Positions 34,965 through 47,677 of a stretch of 64,000 nucleotides of DNA are shown piece after piece. Source of the stretch: Rhynchopus euleeides. Taxonomy: Eukaryota; Euglenozoa; Diplonemea; Diplonemida; Diplonemidae. Below the pieces are notes generated by a model. That model saw nothing but the letters and a program-made list of their open reading frames with translations, had not been told where the DNA came from and made no database searches. Positions within the stretch are counted from its first letter, which is position 1, and each line of letters starts with the position of its first letter. Made by a program: the position numbers and the translations under genes. The stretch is taken from positions 558,001 to 622,000 of the forward strand of contig OY723283.1 in the NCBI GenBank assembly GCA_963210315.1, given 5' to 3'.

Positions 34965-36118
34965 GGGGTAATCAGGCTGGGGAAAAAAACAACAAATCAC
35001 AACAAATCACATCCGATCGTCAGCTGATTGAGGGTGTGATATGAGGGTTCTATCCAACAAGGATATCAAGGCGGCACTTTCAAAGTCCTGCCAAGGACAG
35101 CGCCACGTGGGTGTGTGCTTCTGATATATGTTATGTCATCATGTGAACCCTCCCCAGCGTGTGCCAACATCCCTGACACGCTCACGAAAAGCATGACACG
35201 GAGAAAACAGGTGCCGGAACAACCTGCCGAGCACACGGGTGGTGCCACGTTGATCCACGCAGCGATCTCCCATGACAGGAAGCCTTGTCGCCACGGCAGA
35301 GTCGCCGCAGACTGTGGGAGAGGTGTCATCCGATCACAACAGATCACAACAAATCACAAGGCAAATGTTGTGATTTGTTGTGATTTTTTGCGATTTGTTG
35401 CGGCCAGTTGTGGTATGGTCCTTCGGGGCCAGGCTGCGATGCCAGCACGCTAACCCAAATTGCAATACGGCCAGTTGTGATTTGTTGTGACTAGGTGTGA
35501 CGTGGTGTTGGTCCTGGGCAAGACGTTAAACTACCTGGGAGGGCTTCCCCAGACCATGACGGGTGCTTGCACCAGGAGTTTGAAACAGCCACTCATGCCT
35601 TGCGATGCTCAAGTGCCTGCTGGACCCCTATGTCCTTCAGGCCCCAAAGCAGGCAACGATATGGGAGCAACCTAACAGGGGAGGTGAAGAGGGCACGGGT
35701 CTTAGCCTGATGACACACTGCAACCTCAAGGTGACTGGCGACACCTCTCCCACAGTCTGCGGCACTCTGCCGTGGCGACAAGGCTTCCTGTCATGGGAGA
35801 TCGCTGCGTGGATCAACGTGGCACCACCCGTGTGCTCGGCAGGTTGTTTCGGCACCTGTTTTCTCCGTGTCATGCTTTTCGTGAGCGTGTCAGGGATGTT
35901 GGCACACGCTGGGGAGGGTTTCACACGCAGTGTGTCACACCTCATCACAACTCATCACAAAAGGGTCACAAGTCGTCACAACTGGTCGCAACAAATCACA
36001 ACTGGCCACAACAAATCGCAACAAATCACAACAAATCACAACATTTGGCGTTGTGATTTGTTGTGATCGGGTGTGATTCGTTGTGATTTGTTGTTTTTTT
36101 CCCCAGCCTGATTACCCC
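34965..36118. mobile_element. Element with GGGGTAATCAGGCTGGGG ends and TTGTGATTTG repeats
   Basis: The left end (from 34965) and right end (to 36118) are inverted copies of GGGGTAATCAGGCTGGGG followed by an A-run and ATCACAACAA units. Further arrays of the same 10-11-base unit, in both orientations, lie at 35330-35410 and 35935-36095. Inside is a second inverted pair of about 200 bp (about 35130-35325 and 35735-35930). Target duplication is unclear. No coding capacity is recognised. Confidence 0.7.
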
Positions 36119-36634
36119 ATCATGGTATTTTGTTTGATAAGGATCGCAGACGATACAACGACGACCAATGGTGATCTCCCCTTGGAAGACTTCTAACGTG
36201 GGAAGAGGGGCTGCGAACAACCCTGGATTGGTGGATGAAGAAAGAGATACTAATAACCAGCCTCCGTGACGAGGGCGTATTGTGTGCGAAAGCAAGAGCA
36301 GGGCGCTCGGTGTCTTCTACACTGCGACAAAAAAAGGGGATTCACATCCAAGTCTGATCCTAAATCGGAGTAAGTATAAGAGATTCGGCCAAAATATATT
36401 TTTTTCCTTTATTTTTTTCCTTTTGGTTCTGAGCCAAGTAACATGGACCAATAAAATTTCTGGAGAAAAGGAAATACCATGGCGTGAGCCACGGATTCGA
36501 ACGATTCAAATAAAGCCATTTTCGGGAGGAAAAAAAATGGGACCAAAAATGGGGGAAGTGGGGGCTGGGTGGGCCCGCCCCCACAGACCATGGCCTCCAC
36601 CTGGCTTCCAGTGACTGCCTCCCTCGCGGCACTG
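36119..36634. other. Intergenic, no gene recognised
   Basis: AT-richer than its neighbours. A GTTCGAATCC string (reverse strand, about 36493) resembles a tRNA B box but has no matching stem. Confidence 0.4.
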
Positions 36635-37090
36635 GGTTCCTACCTGATGTCGGAGTGATCCACACCGAGTTCATCTTGGAAGGTACAGATGTTCACTACC
36701 GTGGCCTCCGGCGGCTGGGGGGCTCCGCCCCCCAGACCCCCCATGCAGACCAGCGGCGTGTGCTGGCTTGTCCTTATGCGACTGGGGTTCTTCGCTACCG
36801 TCAAGTTTTCGTCAAAGTTCGGCGATTTCCTCCTATACATACAGAGGAGGAAATGCACCAACACACTCGTCTGACTGCTTCTGCCCGCGCAGCACTGAGT
36901 TCCGACCTGATGTCGGAGCGATCCACACCGAGTTCAGCTCGGAAGTTCACTACCGTGGCCTCCGGCGGCTGGGGGGCTCCGCCCCCCAGACCCCCCTGTG
37001 GCTTGTGCTTGTCCTTATGCGACTGGGGGGTTCTTCGCGACCGCCAGGTTTTCGTCAAAGTTCGGCGATTTCCTCGGATGCATACATAGG
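36635..37090 (-). repeat. Tandem duplication carrying two structured GGGGGGTCTGGGG repeats
   Basis: Two units of roughly 200-250 bp (about 36635-36880 and 36896-37090) share ACCTGATGTCGGAG, the structured repeat in reverse orientation (36687-36742 and 36945-36997), then a conserved stretch ending in AAAGTTCGGCGATTTCCTC. The units have diverged slightly, including a short deletion. Confidence 0.75.
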
Positions 37091-40000
37091 CTGTGACGGG
37101 CGCTGTGAAAACAAAATGACCCCACCACGATCCGCACGGAGCTCAAAAATGCAAATAAAGGCGGAAAACCGGGGGGGAACGGGGAAAAAAGGAGAAGGAA
37201 AAAAATCCGGAGTAAATTTTCAGGATTTTGGCCGAAAAACCCCGGTGTAAGGATCATACATGTTCACATCGCGCCTGGGTAACCACAAAATCGATGATTC
37301 CCACGACCCGCTGTTCTGTTCCGGCAGGGGAGAGAGGGTGGGGAGAAGGGTCACGATATGCAAACGATGCTGCGTACATCGGGAAGATGGGGGAGGGGGG
37401 TATAGAGGGGGAGGGGGGCTGATTTCCACACGCGGTGCCTTTGTTCTGCCTGATAACATGTTGTATAACAAGATGGATTGCATGTCGTCCACGCTCAGTT
37501 CACCTTGTCATGTGGTACAATATCGGGGCGGAACAAGACCGCCGTGCAGCAGGTGGCTTGGGAGGGTTGATGTTAGAAACGCCAAAAACGCCAAAAAAAT
37601 GGGAGGGGGGGGTGCATGGGGTGGAACGGAGAGATCGTTCGAAGAAAACCCCCACACACACCAAGACACCGCCGCCACCACTACCACCCCTCATCCCAGA
37701 AGGGCAACCGTTCTAAAGCACACTACACACTATCAGATGATTTCCACCGATCCGCCAGCCACGCCGGTGATTATTTCTTTATTTTTTTTGGCTTCTTTTC
37801 CCCACCGTATCATAGCATGACGGCTGATAGCCCGTATTGGAGCATAGCTGATGCACATGACAACTGTCCTGTTCTTTATTTCCGCATCCACAAGAAACTG
37901 CTTTCTATCTACAAGATGAACGCAAGTCCCGGGCACCGTCGCGGGACTCGTGAAGGGTTGACGATGAAACGACGGGTGGTCGGAGGATGGGAAGGGCGTG
38001 CGTTCTGCCCGTGAACGGGACCCCCTCGCCCCTGCGCTGAGTAAGAAGAGCCATGCAGAGGCAACCGCAGCTAACCTCGGAGCTCTTCTGAGCTCCCCAT
38101 ACAAAGCGCGGGGCGACGGTTCGCTGGGGGTAGGAATATAAAGTACGGACGTGCGGGTGGATGGGGAGGGGGGGGTGGTGGTTGGAACAGCCCTTTCGCT
38201 CTCTCCCGGAAGAGAGAATGGAAACCACGGTTCGCAGCCAACTTATTTTTGAGACCACTGCCATCTTTTGTTCAGCTCCGGGAGGGACAGCCGTGACGCC
38301 GTCACTCCCAGCGCAGGGGATGCGGGGGGGAGATATCTTGTGGCGTTGGTAATAAAGCTCCACGAGAATCAATGTCTCTGGACAGAGTCACAGTGACAGG
38401 AGACACCGGGAGGGGTCACGTTTGACCCAATCAGGGTTGACTGGGTGGGTGATGCAGGGAAGGGGGCTTCGGGGTTGAATGTGTTTACAGTTTACGATTT
38501 GAACGAGAATTTCGGCCCGTGTTCCTGGCATGGGGCACCAGGTTCAGGTTCTGCTGGCCGCACATTTTTTGCTGATGTTGATTTGTGTTGTGTTGAGGCG
38601 ATTTGAGACGGTGTCGGCAGAAACTGCCTAAATAGGTCAAAGAGAACTGGCTGGGAGGGCTGCGAGGGTTCCTTTCCCATAAAACAGCCCGTTGCCGTTG
38701 CGACGGCTGAGGGATGCGTGCAGGCTTCCATTCGCTTGTCACAATCAGAATCAAACGTTTGGCAACACAGTGCCATAATCACACGGGTTTCGGAATCGCA
38801 TGGTACGTCGGAAGCAGTCAACGTCACCACTCACTGCCTCCCTACTCCCTGAGACATCGGTCCACGACCCCATTCAACTGCGCCCACAGTCAGGCACGTC
38901 AGCCTGTGACTGCACGACGGCGGCAACAGCCTTCATTCCGGGGGAACGGACCCGGCGCAGGAATTTCGTCAAGCGTTTCCAAATTGATGGGCGCGCTGGC
39001 AGCGTTCAGCAGCCCTGAAGGGCCGCATCACGGGAACCAGCTCGCAAAAAATAACACCACCAATCACTTACGCGGCCAGTGTTGAAAGGACAGGTCGGGG
39101 AATCGCATGTACAGTGTGGGGATAGAGGCTGGGAGGACCTGGAAGGGATGGGGTGAGCTGATAGCGAACAAAACACCCGCACTGGGGCCACTTGCACAAT
39201 GATTTGTGCAACGCAATGTGCCGAACAGTACTGCATCAATGCGAAACAAAGAAGCGGGGGAACACCTCGGGGCAAGGCAATATCTGACACAGCTGCAAAA
39301 CACAGCTCCCGCTTGGTTAACCTTGGCATGCCGAGGTCCGTCCACCAGTGGACACTGTTCGTACAAATAAAAGTCGGTCATTTTGGTTTGTACTGCATTC
39401 TTGCTGGAGCACTGCAGGAACAACAGAGAATACAGCCTCTCCCGCCGCTGCCCCAAGAGATTGGTTTTAGTAATTCGACAGGAAGGGTGTGGGGGGATGC
39501 GGGGTAAAAATTAGGAAGTGTGAGGGGGGAGGGGGGGGGTGGGGTGGGAGATGCAAATAGGCAGAGCTGGGATGAGGGGGGCGGGGGGGCGCTGGGAGAC
39601 AAAGCCCACGTCAGAAAACAATAAAGAAATGCCCTTTTGTTGCCACAGATACGACACCGGGGGGGATGGGGGGGACTCTGGGAGCTGGTGGCCGCTGGCA
39701 TCGAAGCCACACCGGCACTCCCATCCCCCAACCCTGGTACGGAATAGCTCGGATTTGAAGCATCTGCTGACGATGCTGCTTGACCACGTCTCACGTATCA
39801 CTTCTCCTTTTCTGTTCTTGACGGCACGTGATGCGCATGACGATTACTTCCGTCCAATCCATGTTCATGCACGTCGACCACAACACCTTGCCGTGCAGTC
39901 ACAAGCTGCCCTATTTGTTTTTATATGCTGCTGATGTCCGGGCCCCTCTGAGTGAATATTACCCCACATTGTGCCAAGGCGTTGCCTTTCTGCAGAGCAG

Positions 40001-43000
40001 CTAACAACCCGACCAGCAAGACAAACCGAGCCCACGACCAACCCTTCCCACCTTCCCCCTTCCGCAGCGTTCAGCACTTGACTGCGCAGGGGCCATCGCT
40101 GAGCCCGGCGTTATAGGGGTTAATACGAGTCTACGGGAAAGATCAATACGAGTCAACCACGGGGGGCTTCGCGGCCGAAGTGAAAAATGGGGCAGGGGGA
40201 AGCACGCCTGGCAGGACGGGGTTGACGCACAGCGAACTGTGGGTGGTGGGGGACATGCTCTCCAAAAATCATGGGAATGGAAGGGCAGAGCGGGGGATGC
40301 GCGCCTGGCAACGGTCTGCATCACAGACGTGCCGTGCGTGGGGGATTTCTCGAGAACCATGCACGAAACACACGCACACCTTTGGGGTGGGCTAGGACCC
40401 ATGCAGGGTTAACCCACCAAGGTGATCAACACACCTTTGACGGATTCACACCCGTTCTCAAAGGCACAGGCCAGTGGTCAGGGGTGTGAACTCGACACAT
40501 GCAGAGGGTGACGGGGATGCAGCGGCCGCATCGCAGCTGAAATCTGCTCTCGATGACCGGAGCGCTAATGAGATATGGAAGATACAGCTGAATATAGAAG
40601 ATAAACCAAAAGAAAAAGAGATGTCGAAAAGGAACGGGGGGCCACCCCTCAGCGGTGGCTGTCAGGTCTAGCAGAGCAGAGATAAGAAGAAAGCGGCTAC
40701 ATCAGTTGAGCGTAGCACCAAATAAGAGGAGTGGGCCTGTGGGGGGAGGAGGGGGCGGGGGATTGCCCTACATATGTGTAAACAAAACCCAACACCAGAG
40801 ACAAAAGAGTAAAAAGAGACTGGTATCACAGTTACAGATATCGAGAAGATGCGATGGGGGTATTCAGCAAGCCCTTCCCCCCTATTTCGGCCTTTTGGTC
40901 TGTTCCGTTGTCAGGCCTGGAATAGGAGGGTCCTGGGGGGTGAATAGTTAAGTTCAAAGATCAATGATATCTCGATCACCTTCAAAACTGCTCAAAAATC
41001 AGGAAGTCGAAAAGGAACCGGGGGTGCAAGATGCATGCAGATGGAAAGGAATCACCAAAACAAAATAAAAAAACCATCAAAAACATAAGACTGGTCCAGA
41101 ATCAAACCTTCTTCGGGGATGCAATCAGTTGCCCGAGCCTGGTTAGACCTAGTTTCGCCCGCACTAAACAACGTAACTACAATCATGAATCAGAGCGGGC
41201 ATCGCCTCGTCTCTTCGTTGCGGATTCGCCCCGATGAACATAAAGAAGGAATAAAACTTGAACGGAATTTACAGGGAGCTGGGAGGGGCGAGGGGAGGGG
41301 AGGGGGGGGGGGAAGACAGGTTTGGCACGCCTTCCTTGAGGGAGGGGAAGTAACTCACACACACCCCCTCCCCCCCCCCACTAAGGATGGTAAACTGGGG
41401 GACTGAAATACTGGTCGATAGAATACTGACAACGTGCCGTCGCATGGCTAGTGCCCACGCCACGGGGTTGGTTGGTTGGAAATAAAATTGAACGATATTT
41501 TGAATGACTCGAGAGGGGGGTCTTCGCACTGCAGCAAGTTTCCGGCCAAGTTCGGCGTGTTTTTCTCACAAAAAAGATGAAATGCACACCGAAACGCACC
41601 ATTTTCTCCACCGTAGTGAAGACCCCTTTTGAAGACGGGTTTTTTCAGGCTGTGCACCTCAGAACAGCAGCCCTCCCAAGGAGAGCACCTGTTTGCGGGT
41701 CTTTTTACCACTGCCTCATTTCAGCTTGACAACATAATGAGCAAGCCCCAGACTCGAACAACTTATTTGAGTTTCGCACCACGGATCTTAGCAGTAGTTT
41801 GTGTGACGTAACATGAAGTAAAAAGAACGAATATTTGAAGTATATAATGTGAGTGACCCACAACGAATGGGCTAGGCGAGATGGAAGGAAGGGGGATGCA
41901 CCCGTTGCCTGAGGAGGGGGATGAGCAGACGGGTGATGATGAATAGCAGAGGAAGGGGAGAGATGGGTCTTGCGACAAGATCCCTGAACAAGGGGGCCAG
42001 TTCTCAAACATGGCTCGGGGGTAGGGGTGCGCGGGGGTGGAAGAACAGAGACAGAACGGGATGCGGTGTAAGGCAAACTGCCCCGAGCAGGACTGGAACT
42101 GCGGCAAATCATGCGGGGCAGTTTTGCACGTTCTGAAGTTCAAAGGAGAGGGGGGGAGGCATCTCAAAGGAAACCGCCAACAGCAACTTATTATTCACTA
42201 TTTTTGTATGTGTTACTATGCATGTCGCCTATCCCAATCAGGGACATGCTGTTTTCGGTATATGCACTGCTCCCAACAGATTCACGTGTGAAGAGGCCCT
42301 GCTACAGGACATCGCATCAAAACAAATGAAAACAAATAACGGTGTTAAAAAATGAGCTTTGTTCTGTTTGTCCAACGCCCAACATTCGACTCTCTACCAC
42401 ACCCAGGATGGGATCCAGGGGAGGGGGATACACCGTGACGGCACATTTCCGGCGAATAGAACCTCATCCAAAATAACCTCAGAGTTGTGCCTGCGGCAGC
42501 ACCCGTTGGTTAGAGGGGGAAGAGAGGAAACAGACAAAGAGAGGCCAGAATACGGCAGGAGGGAAAGCCTCAGAGGGGAGCTTGAAAAGGAGGCGGGGTG
42601 TGGTTGGGGAAGAGGGCCTAATTGCCCCCCCCCCCCCGCAATTTTCGACGGGCACAGCCACACTGTGATCGTTCACCACCACCTCCTCCCCCTATCCCGC
42701 CAGGCGGGGAGGGGGGAGTGGCGGGGGGGAGGATCAGGGGATGGGCTGCTGGATAAAAGAAGTGGAGAGTGGAGCACCCCAGAGGCAGCTCCATCAGCTC
42801 CATCATATGTCTTCGATCCGACAGTTCATCACCTCCATGGTCTAGTCAGTGCAGTGCTGGGCTGTGGGGGTCGTCCCTTGCCTTCTGCGTATTCTGTGCA
42901 TTGCCGAAGCGAGCCTCGATCGTGCCGGGGGGGGGGGGGGGTGTGTGTGCATCTAGGTCTGTGGGGCAGGGGATTCGCGACCTTCTCTAGCTTTAGATCT

Positions 43001-43175
43001 CTTTTGGCGTGTGTCTGTTTCTTCTTCTTTTCTGAGCTGCGCCCGGCAATGTCTCATCCAACTGTTTTGTGAGACACGCAGAATGCACACCATCAAAAAA
43101 TAAAAGCAAAATCCGCATCGTTCGTGTCTGTAGGGATTGGTTTTTTCCCGCAGATGGTGCCCCTGACGACCCCAT
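37091..43175. other. Gene-poor region, no gene recognised
   Basis: About 6 kb with scattered G runs and short chance frames. I inspected the longer ones (for example 38714-39085, 39199-39507 and 42359-43072) and found no domain, repeat pattern or gene-like codon bias. Confidence 0.45.
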
Positions 43176-44137
43176 ATTGCGTAGTTTGTGCGTAGTGAAA
43201 AGGGGGGGGGGGGTCTCATTTTTTGATTTACTCAGCCATTCTCTGTCTCTATGCCGGGACCCCAAACTCAAGGAGTTCTTGCTGTTCCGGGGTCAGTGAG
43301 GGTGCAGGCGCTTCAGGTGCTGCAGGTGCTGCAGGTTCTTCAGGTGCTGCAGCGCTGGCAGCCTTCGGTGCGGGTTTCGACGCAGTCTTTGCAGGTCTCT
43401 TTGGGGGTGCCCTTTGGCGCGGTGCCTGCTTCAGCTCGTCGGGTGGAAGCATCAACGCATCATTAAGCGGTGCCTGCTTCAGCTCCTCCGGGTGGAAGCG
43501 TCAACGCATCATTAAGGAAGAAGGAAGCACAGTTGCTACGCTTTTTTGCAGCTGCAGGAAACGACACCATACCCAACAACAATCCCCAGACCGTCGAGGG
43601 AGAGTGGGCGCCTGGATCCCGTGACACAGATCTCTAGTGCCGTTGTGATCCCCTCGGATAACGTCTCCTGGACGTTGTCAGCGGAGGTTGCCTGTGTGGC
43701 GGTGACCTCCGTATACCCCGCGGGATCCAGTGCCAGTAGCGCCTTCTTCAGCTTTTCGTCGACCCCTCGGCCGACGCTCTCCTTGATGTCAAGGGCCACC
43801 TTCAGGGTGGCACCTCGCATCGCCCTGAAGGCTGTGATCGTATCATCATTCACAATCTCGAGGGTGTTCTACGCGGCTCCTGGAACTCACTTCCTTCTCA
43901 GGTGTTTCTGGGCATGGGGCAACCTTGCCCAGGTGTTTCTGGAGTCCCGCCCCACATGTCGTGCGTTCTTTCGTACGGTGTATAGTGAGTTCTGGCAATA
44001 ATTTTTTGCTCGGTCAGCGCAGTGCCTCCAGTCCTGTCTCAGTAGCCACACAGAAAGGGGGACCAAAAAAAACTGGGGGGGGACCAAAAAGCGAGACCCC
44101 CCCCCCCCCAGATTGCGTAGTTTGTGCGTAGTGAAAA
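43176..44137. mobile_element. Insertion-like segment bounded by a 26-bp direct repeat
   Basis: A perfect 26-base direct repeat (43176-43201 and 44112-44137; key part GCGTAGTTTGTGCGTAG) brackets about 910 bp. The tips of that segment are imperfect inverted repeats: a G run then GTCTCATTTTTTG at the left, and CAAAAAGCGAGAC then a C run at the right. It carries a broken coding sequence. A 26-bp target duplication is long for cut-and-paste elements, so a different insertion route, or recombination between repeats, is possible. Confidence 0.5.
43249..43868 (-). pseudogene. Broken small gene, unknown function
   Basis: Two minus-strand pieces with gene-like composition are in different frames. The upstream piece (43536-43868) has about 110 codons opening after an AG and containing MRGATLKVALDIKESVG; its first in-frame ATG is near 43820. 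The downstream piece (43249-43455) is Ala/Pro-rich and ends LTPEQQELLEFGVPA. Between them a 48/49-base unit is duplicated (about 43421-43517), and the one-base difference between units shifts the frame. I tried the GTATGG donor near 43572 with the nearest AG acceptors, and no junction restored one frame. I read this as a decayed or captured gene fragment. The product is not recognised. Confidence 0.35.
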
Positions 44138-44717
44138 AGGGGTAAATCAGGGGCACCAGCAGAATCACACTTTTTTTTGGGGAGCCCTTCTCTACACAAC
44201 TCCAATCAGTACAATGCTGCGCAATCCCGCAGCAGAATACTGTGTATTGCATGTTGATCGCATTTCTATATTTTTTTAAAAACTCGGTCGCCCAACAGAG
44301 TGCAAACCAGTGCAAAACGACGAACAACGCAGGTCCCGCTCTGTCTATCATCACTTCAACGGGGCTCGCGGTGTCCAACTCGCTGTGTCCTATTTTGTCA
44401 AAATAGGGCGCTGGTCACTTTCCTGCACTTCTGATTGAGCTTCCTCAATATTTTTTTGGGGTTTCTTGCAACATCTCATCGCATGGACAGCACCTACGCC
44501 ATGCGGTTGCCTTTTTTTAGGTCATGTGCGATTGGCGGCTCTCTCGTTCTTTAGACCAACCCACCCGCCCAAAAAGGCAAGTTGGGTGCCTTTTGGGGGC
44601 CTCGTTGAAAACCAGGTTCTTATTTTCTTTGCTTGTGTTTGAATTCTTGCTGGGGGAGTCGAGAGAAAAATTGGGGAAAATATAGAGATGCAAAACGCGC
44701 TGGGGGTGAGAGAGGGG

Positions 44718-44751
<34 letters not shown>

Positions 44752-45506
44752 ATTCCGACGGTGCGTTTATAGATGGCATGTACACCCCACCCACCTACTC
44801 GCCCGACCATACCCATCCATGAAGGTATGTGTGGGGCGGCAGGGGCAAAGCTGAGCCCACCTTTCAACAGCTTTGAGGAGGATCATGTGCCGAACACCCG
44901 AGCGGGGGGGGGATAGAGGGGGGGGGGGGGTTGTTTTTGCACCCACACCACCAAACAACATGATGTTTCTTGGCACCTCGTGGGTGTGTTCTTTTTTACC
45001 GTGGCCTGGGGCAGGTTTTTTTTGCTTGTGCTGGGTTTGGTTCCTGCGGGGGGTTGCCACATGCGCTGCCAAAAAACAAATCCCCGGCTGGCTCCGCTGA
45101 ACTCTCAAAACACAGCACAAAACAAAAAAAAATCAAGATGACCCGGCGTTGTTTATACGCCAAACCCCACAACAAAATACCGCCGGTGAGGTAGGGGAAA
45201 CAGAGCACACCTGGGCCCAAGACAACACCCATCAGAACAGGATGTCTCCAGGCCAGGCAGCACATTCCTCATGGATTGATCAGAGTCCAAATGTAAGCCT
45301 GATGAATCGCCGCAATTATGTTTGTGGTCACGCGGGGGGGATGGGAGGGGAGAGGGGTTGAAGTAAGGCGATTAAACGTTGAGGGGGGGGAGGGGGCAGC
45401 ACTGCAACATGGACACACAAAGAACGCGAAGAAGAAACACGGCTGACACTGGCTAGGGGAAGGGGGGTGGGACTGAGCGTGGGGGGGCGGGGGCGGGGTG
45501 GGGTGG

Positions 45507-45544
<38 letters not shown>

Positions 45545-47590
45545 AAGAGAGAGATGGATGGCTTGCGCCTTGCGTCGAGCGCTTTGAGCACTCCTTTGGG
45601 CGGTTCTTTTTTCGGGGGGGGGGGGGGAGGGCATTCATTTCCGCCGGAAGTCTGCCAAAAAAATGAAGTAAAAAAAATCACAATTGCCCCCTCCCCTACC
45701 CCCCCACCACCTCCACAACCGAAGAAGCGAGATGAAACCAGCACGACCACCACCAAGCAGCTGTAACGATAATACCGCGGACCACCCCACACGGGCCGTG
45801 AGGCCGCGCGCAAGGTATGCCCCAAATCAGACCGCACAACCCCGACTCGGTGGAAGAACAGATGCTACTATCTGTATGCGCTAGCTCATGAAAACCACCA
45901 TGGCTTTTCTTTGTGAGGGTGGGGGGAGGGGGGGGAGCGGCAGGTTGTAGTAAGTAAAGAAGAGCAAGGCATGCAAATTCGACATCCCTTCACTCGTTGC
46001 ACGACAGTGGGGGGGGGGGGGGGCAGTGGGTGGGTTTTGCAGCAGCCGAAGAAGTAGAAAAAAAACCGCGCTGAACTAACCCCGATTGGGTCGCTGGGGG
46101 TGTGGGGGATGGGGGGATAGGGGGAGGGGGGGGGGTAAAATATTGTCGGGCAAAACGGTAAAATACAACAACACTGGGATGTGCGGTCACAGGGAGCGAC
46201 ATCCAAGGGGGAGGGGGGGGGGGGAGCAAATTCAAAACACGATCTGCTGTGAGTATTTTACGATATTGAGGGTGCTAGTATATGGGGCAGGGGGAGTGGG
46301 GCAAAAGGAAAGATGAAACGAAAGAGCCTTTTTTTTAAAAAGAGAGGATTGGGGCAGCGGTGTTGAGGGAATGGGGGTTGGTGGGAATGGGATGGCGTGC
46401 AGGAATAAAAAAAAACAAAAAAGTAAAGGAATTTTCAAGGGGGGGTGGGGTGGGGAAGGTGGTCGGCTGGCGACAATCAACGTTTGATACTGACGGGCAG
46501 CCTAATGGAGAAAGATGAACGCGATATTCGAGTGTCGATCGAACCCAGAGCATCTCCCAAGCGAGAGGCAAGCTCCGGGTGCGACAAGCAGATAAATGGG
46601 GATGGTATAAATAAGGAAACGGCTGGGTGAGTGATCGGGGGGGGGGGGGGTGGGGGGCGCGGCGATGCGTAGTGTGCCATTTCACTCCCACGTGCAGACA
46701 AACGGAACTAGCCCTCTCAGAATCGGAGGGGGGGAGGGTGTACGGTTTATCAAAGAGTGAAGGGCAAAGAAAAGCGAGTTTCCCCAACACCGGGATACTA
46801 AGGTGGTGTATCACACACTTCAGAGCAGAGCTTGAACGACATTTTTTTTGACACGCTGGCACCGAGCATCGACCGCCTCTCCGCACAGCCCCCTCCACCT
46901 GAGGGAAAGAGAAGGGGTAAAGAGGGACTGGACCCTGTTGCTGTGCGCGACCCTTTGAATTCTTTGTTGGAGGAGTGTGCCCTACGTCTCGCTGCTTTGG
47001 ATCACCTTTGTTGCAATCACAAGCGAGACCGGGTCTGCCCCCAATTGACGCCCAGCTTCCCGCAAGCAGGATTGAGGGCCCCTTTGTATACGGTGGTGTG
47101 TTCGAGGGGGAGGGCAATTCCAAGCCAGATTTCTTTTTCTCGATTCTGAGGATAAAGGCCTTTTGAGGGGGGGGGGGTGTCTGGGTCGGGAAAGCACCTC
47201 ATCTAAAGAGAGGGCGAATGAAAGGTACAATCAGGTTCGTTGCTGTTTTGTTTTGTTATTCGTTTGCCGCGGTGATTTCATAGGCGTGTAAAAAAATATG
47301 GGCAAATGCATTTCAGACCGTGTTTTTTGTTTGCTGTTTTCGGCAAAGAAAAAAACACGCACACACACACACACACACACAATAAATCTGTGATCAGCCA
47401 TCATAAAATTCTTCTAGGAACACAGTGCTGCCTCCTTTTTCCACACATCTCAAAGCTTGGCAGCCTGCGTCCCCAAGCCTAAATCTGGCCAACGCGCATC
47501 TCTAGGGGGTCGCAGAGAGGCAACCTCATCACAAGAAAACCCCCCCATCATCCCTTCCCCCCACTCCCTGCATCAGTTTGTCCGAAGGCC
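44138..47590. other. Gene-poor region with microsatellites
   Basis: (GA)n tracts are at 44719-44744 and 45510-45541 and a (CA)n tract at about 47355-47380. Many poly-G runs are present (for example 45616-45628, 46010-46022 and 46638-46649). No gene recognised. Confidence 0.5.
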
Positions 47591-47677
47591 ATGCCACGCC
47601 ATGTCATGAATCACGCCTCCCACTGTCAGCTGCAGCGAAACAGCTGGACGAGGGACACACTGCATGTGTTGCCCATT

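Noticed and set aside
36480..36510. tRNA-like GTTCGAATCC on the minus strand
   Set aside because: The bases around the loop do not form a T stem, and no A box lies at the right distance.
36635..37090. Tandem protein-coding repeat in the duplicated segment
   Set aside because: The two units differ by frame-shifting indels and contain the structured repeat, so they are non-coding.
42359..43072. 237-codon plus-strand frame
   Set aside because: It has mixed low-complexity composition running through poly-C and poly-G, with no domain or splice support.
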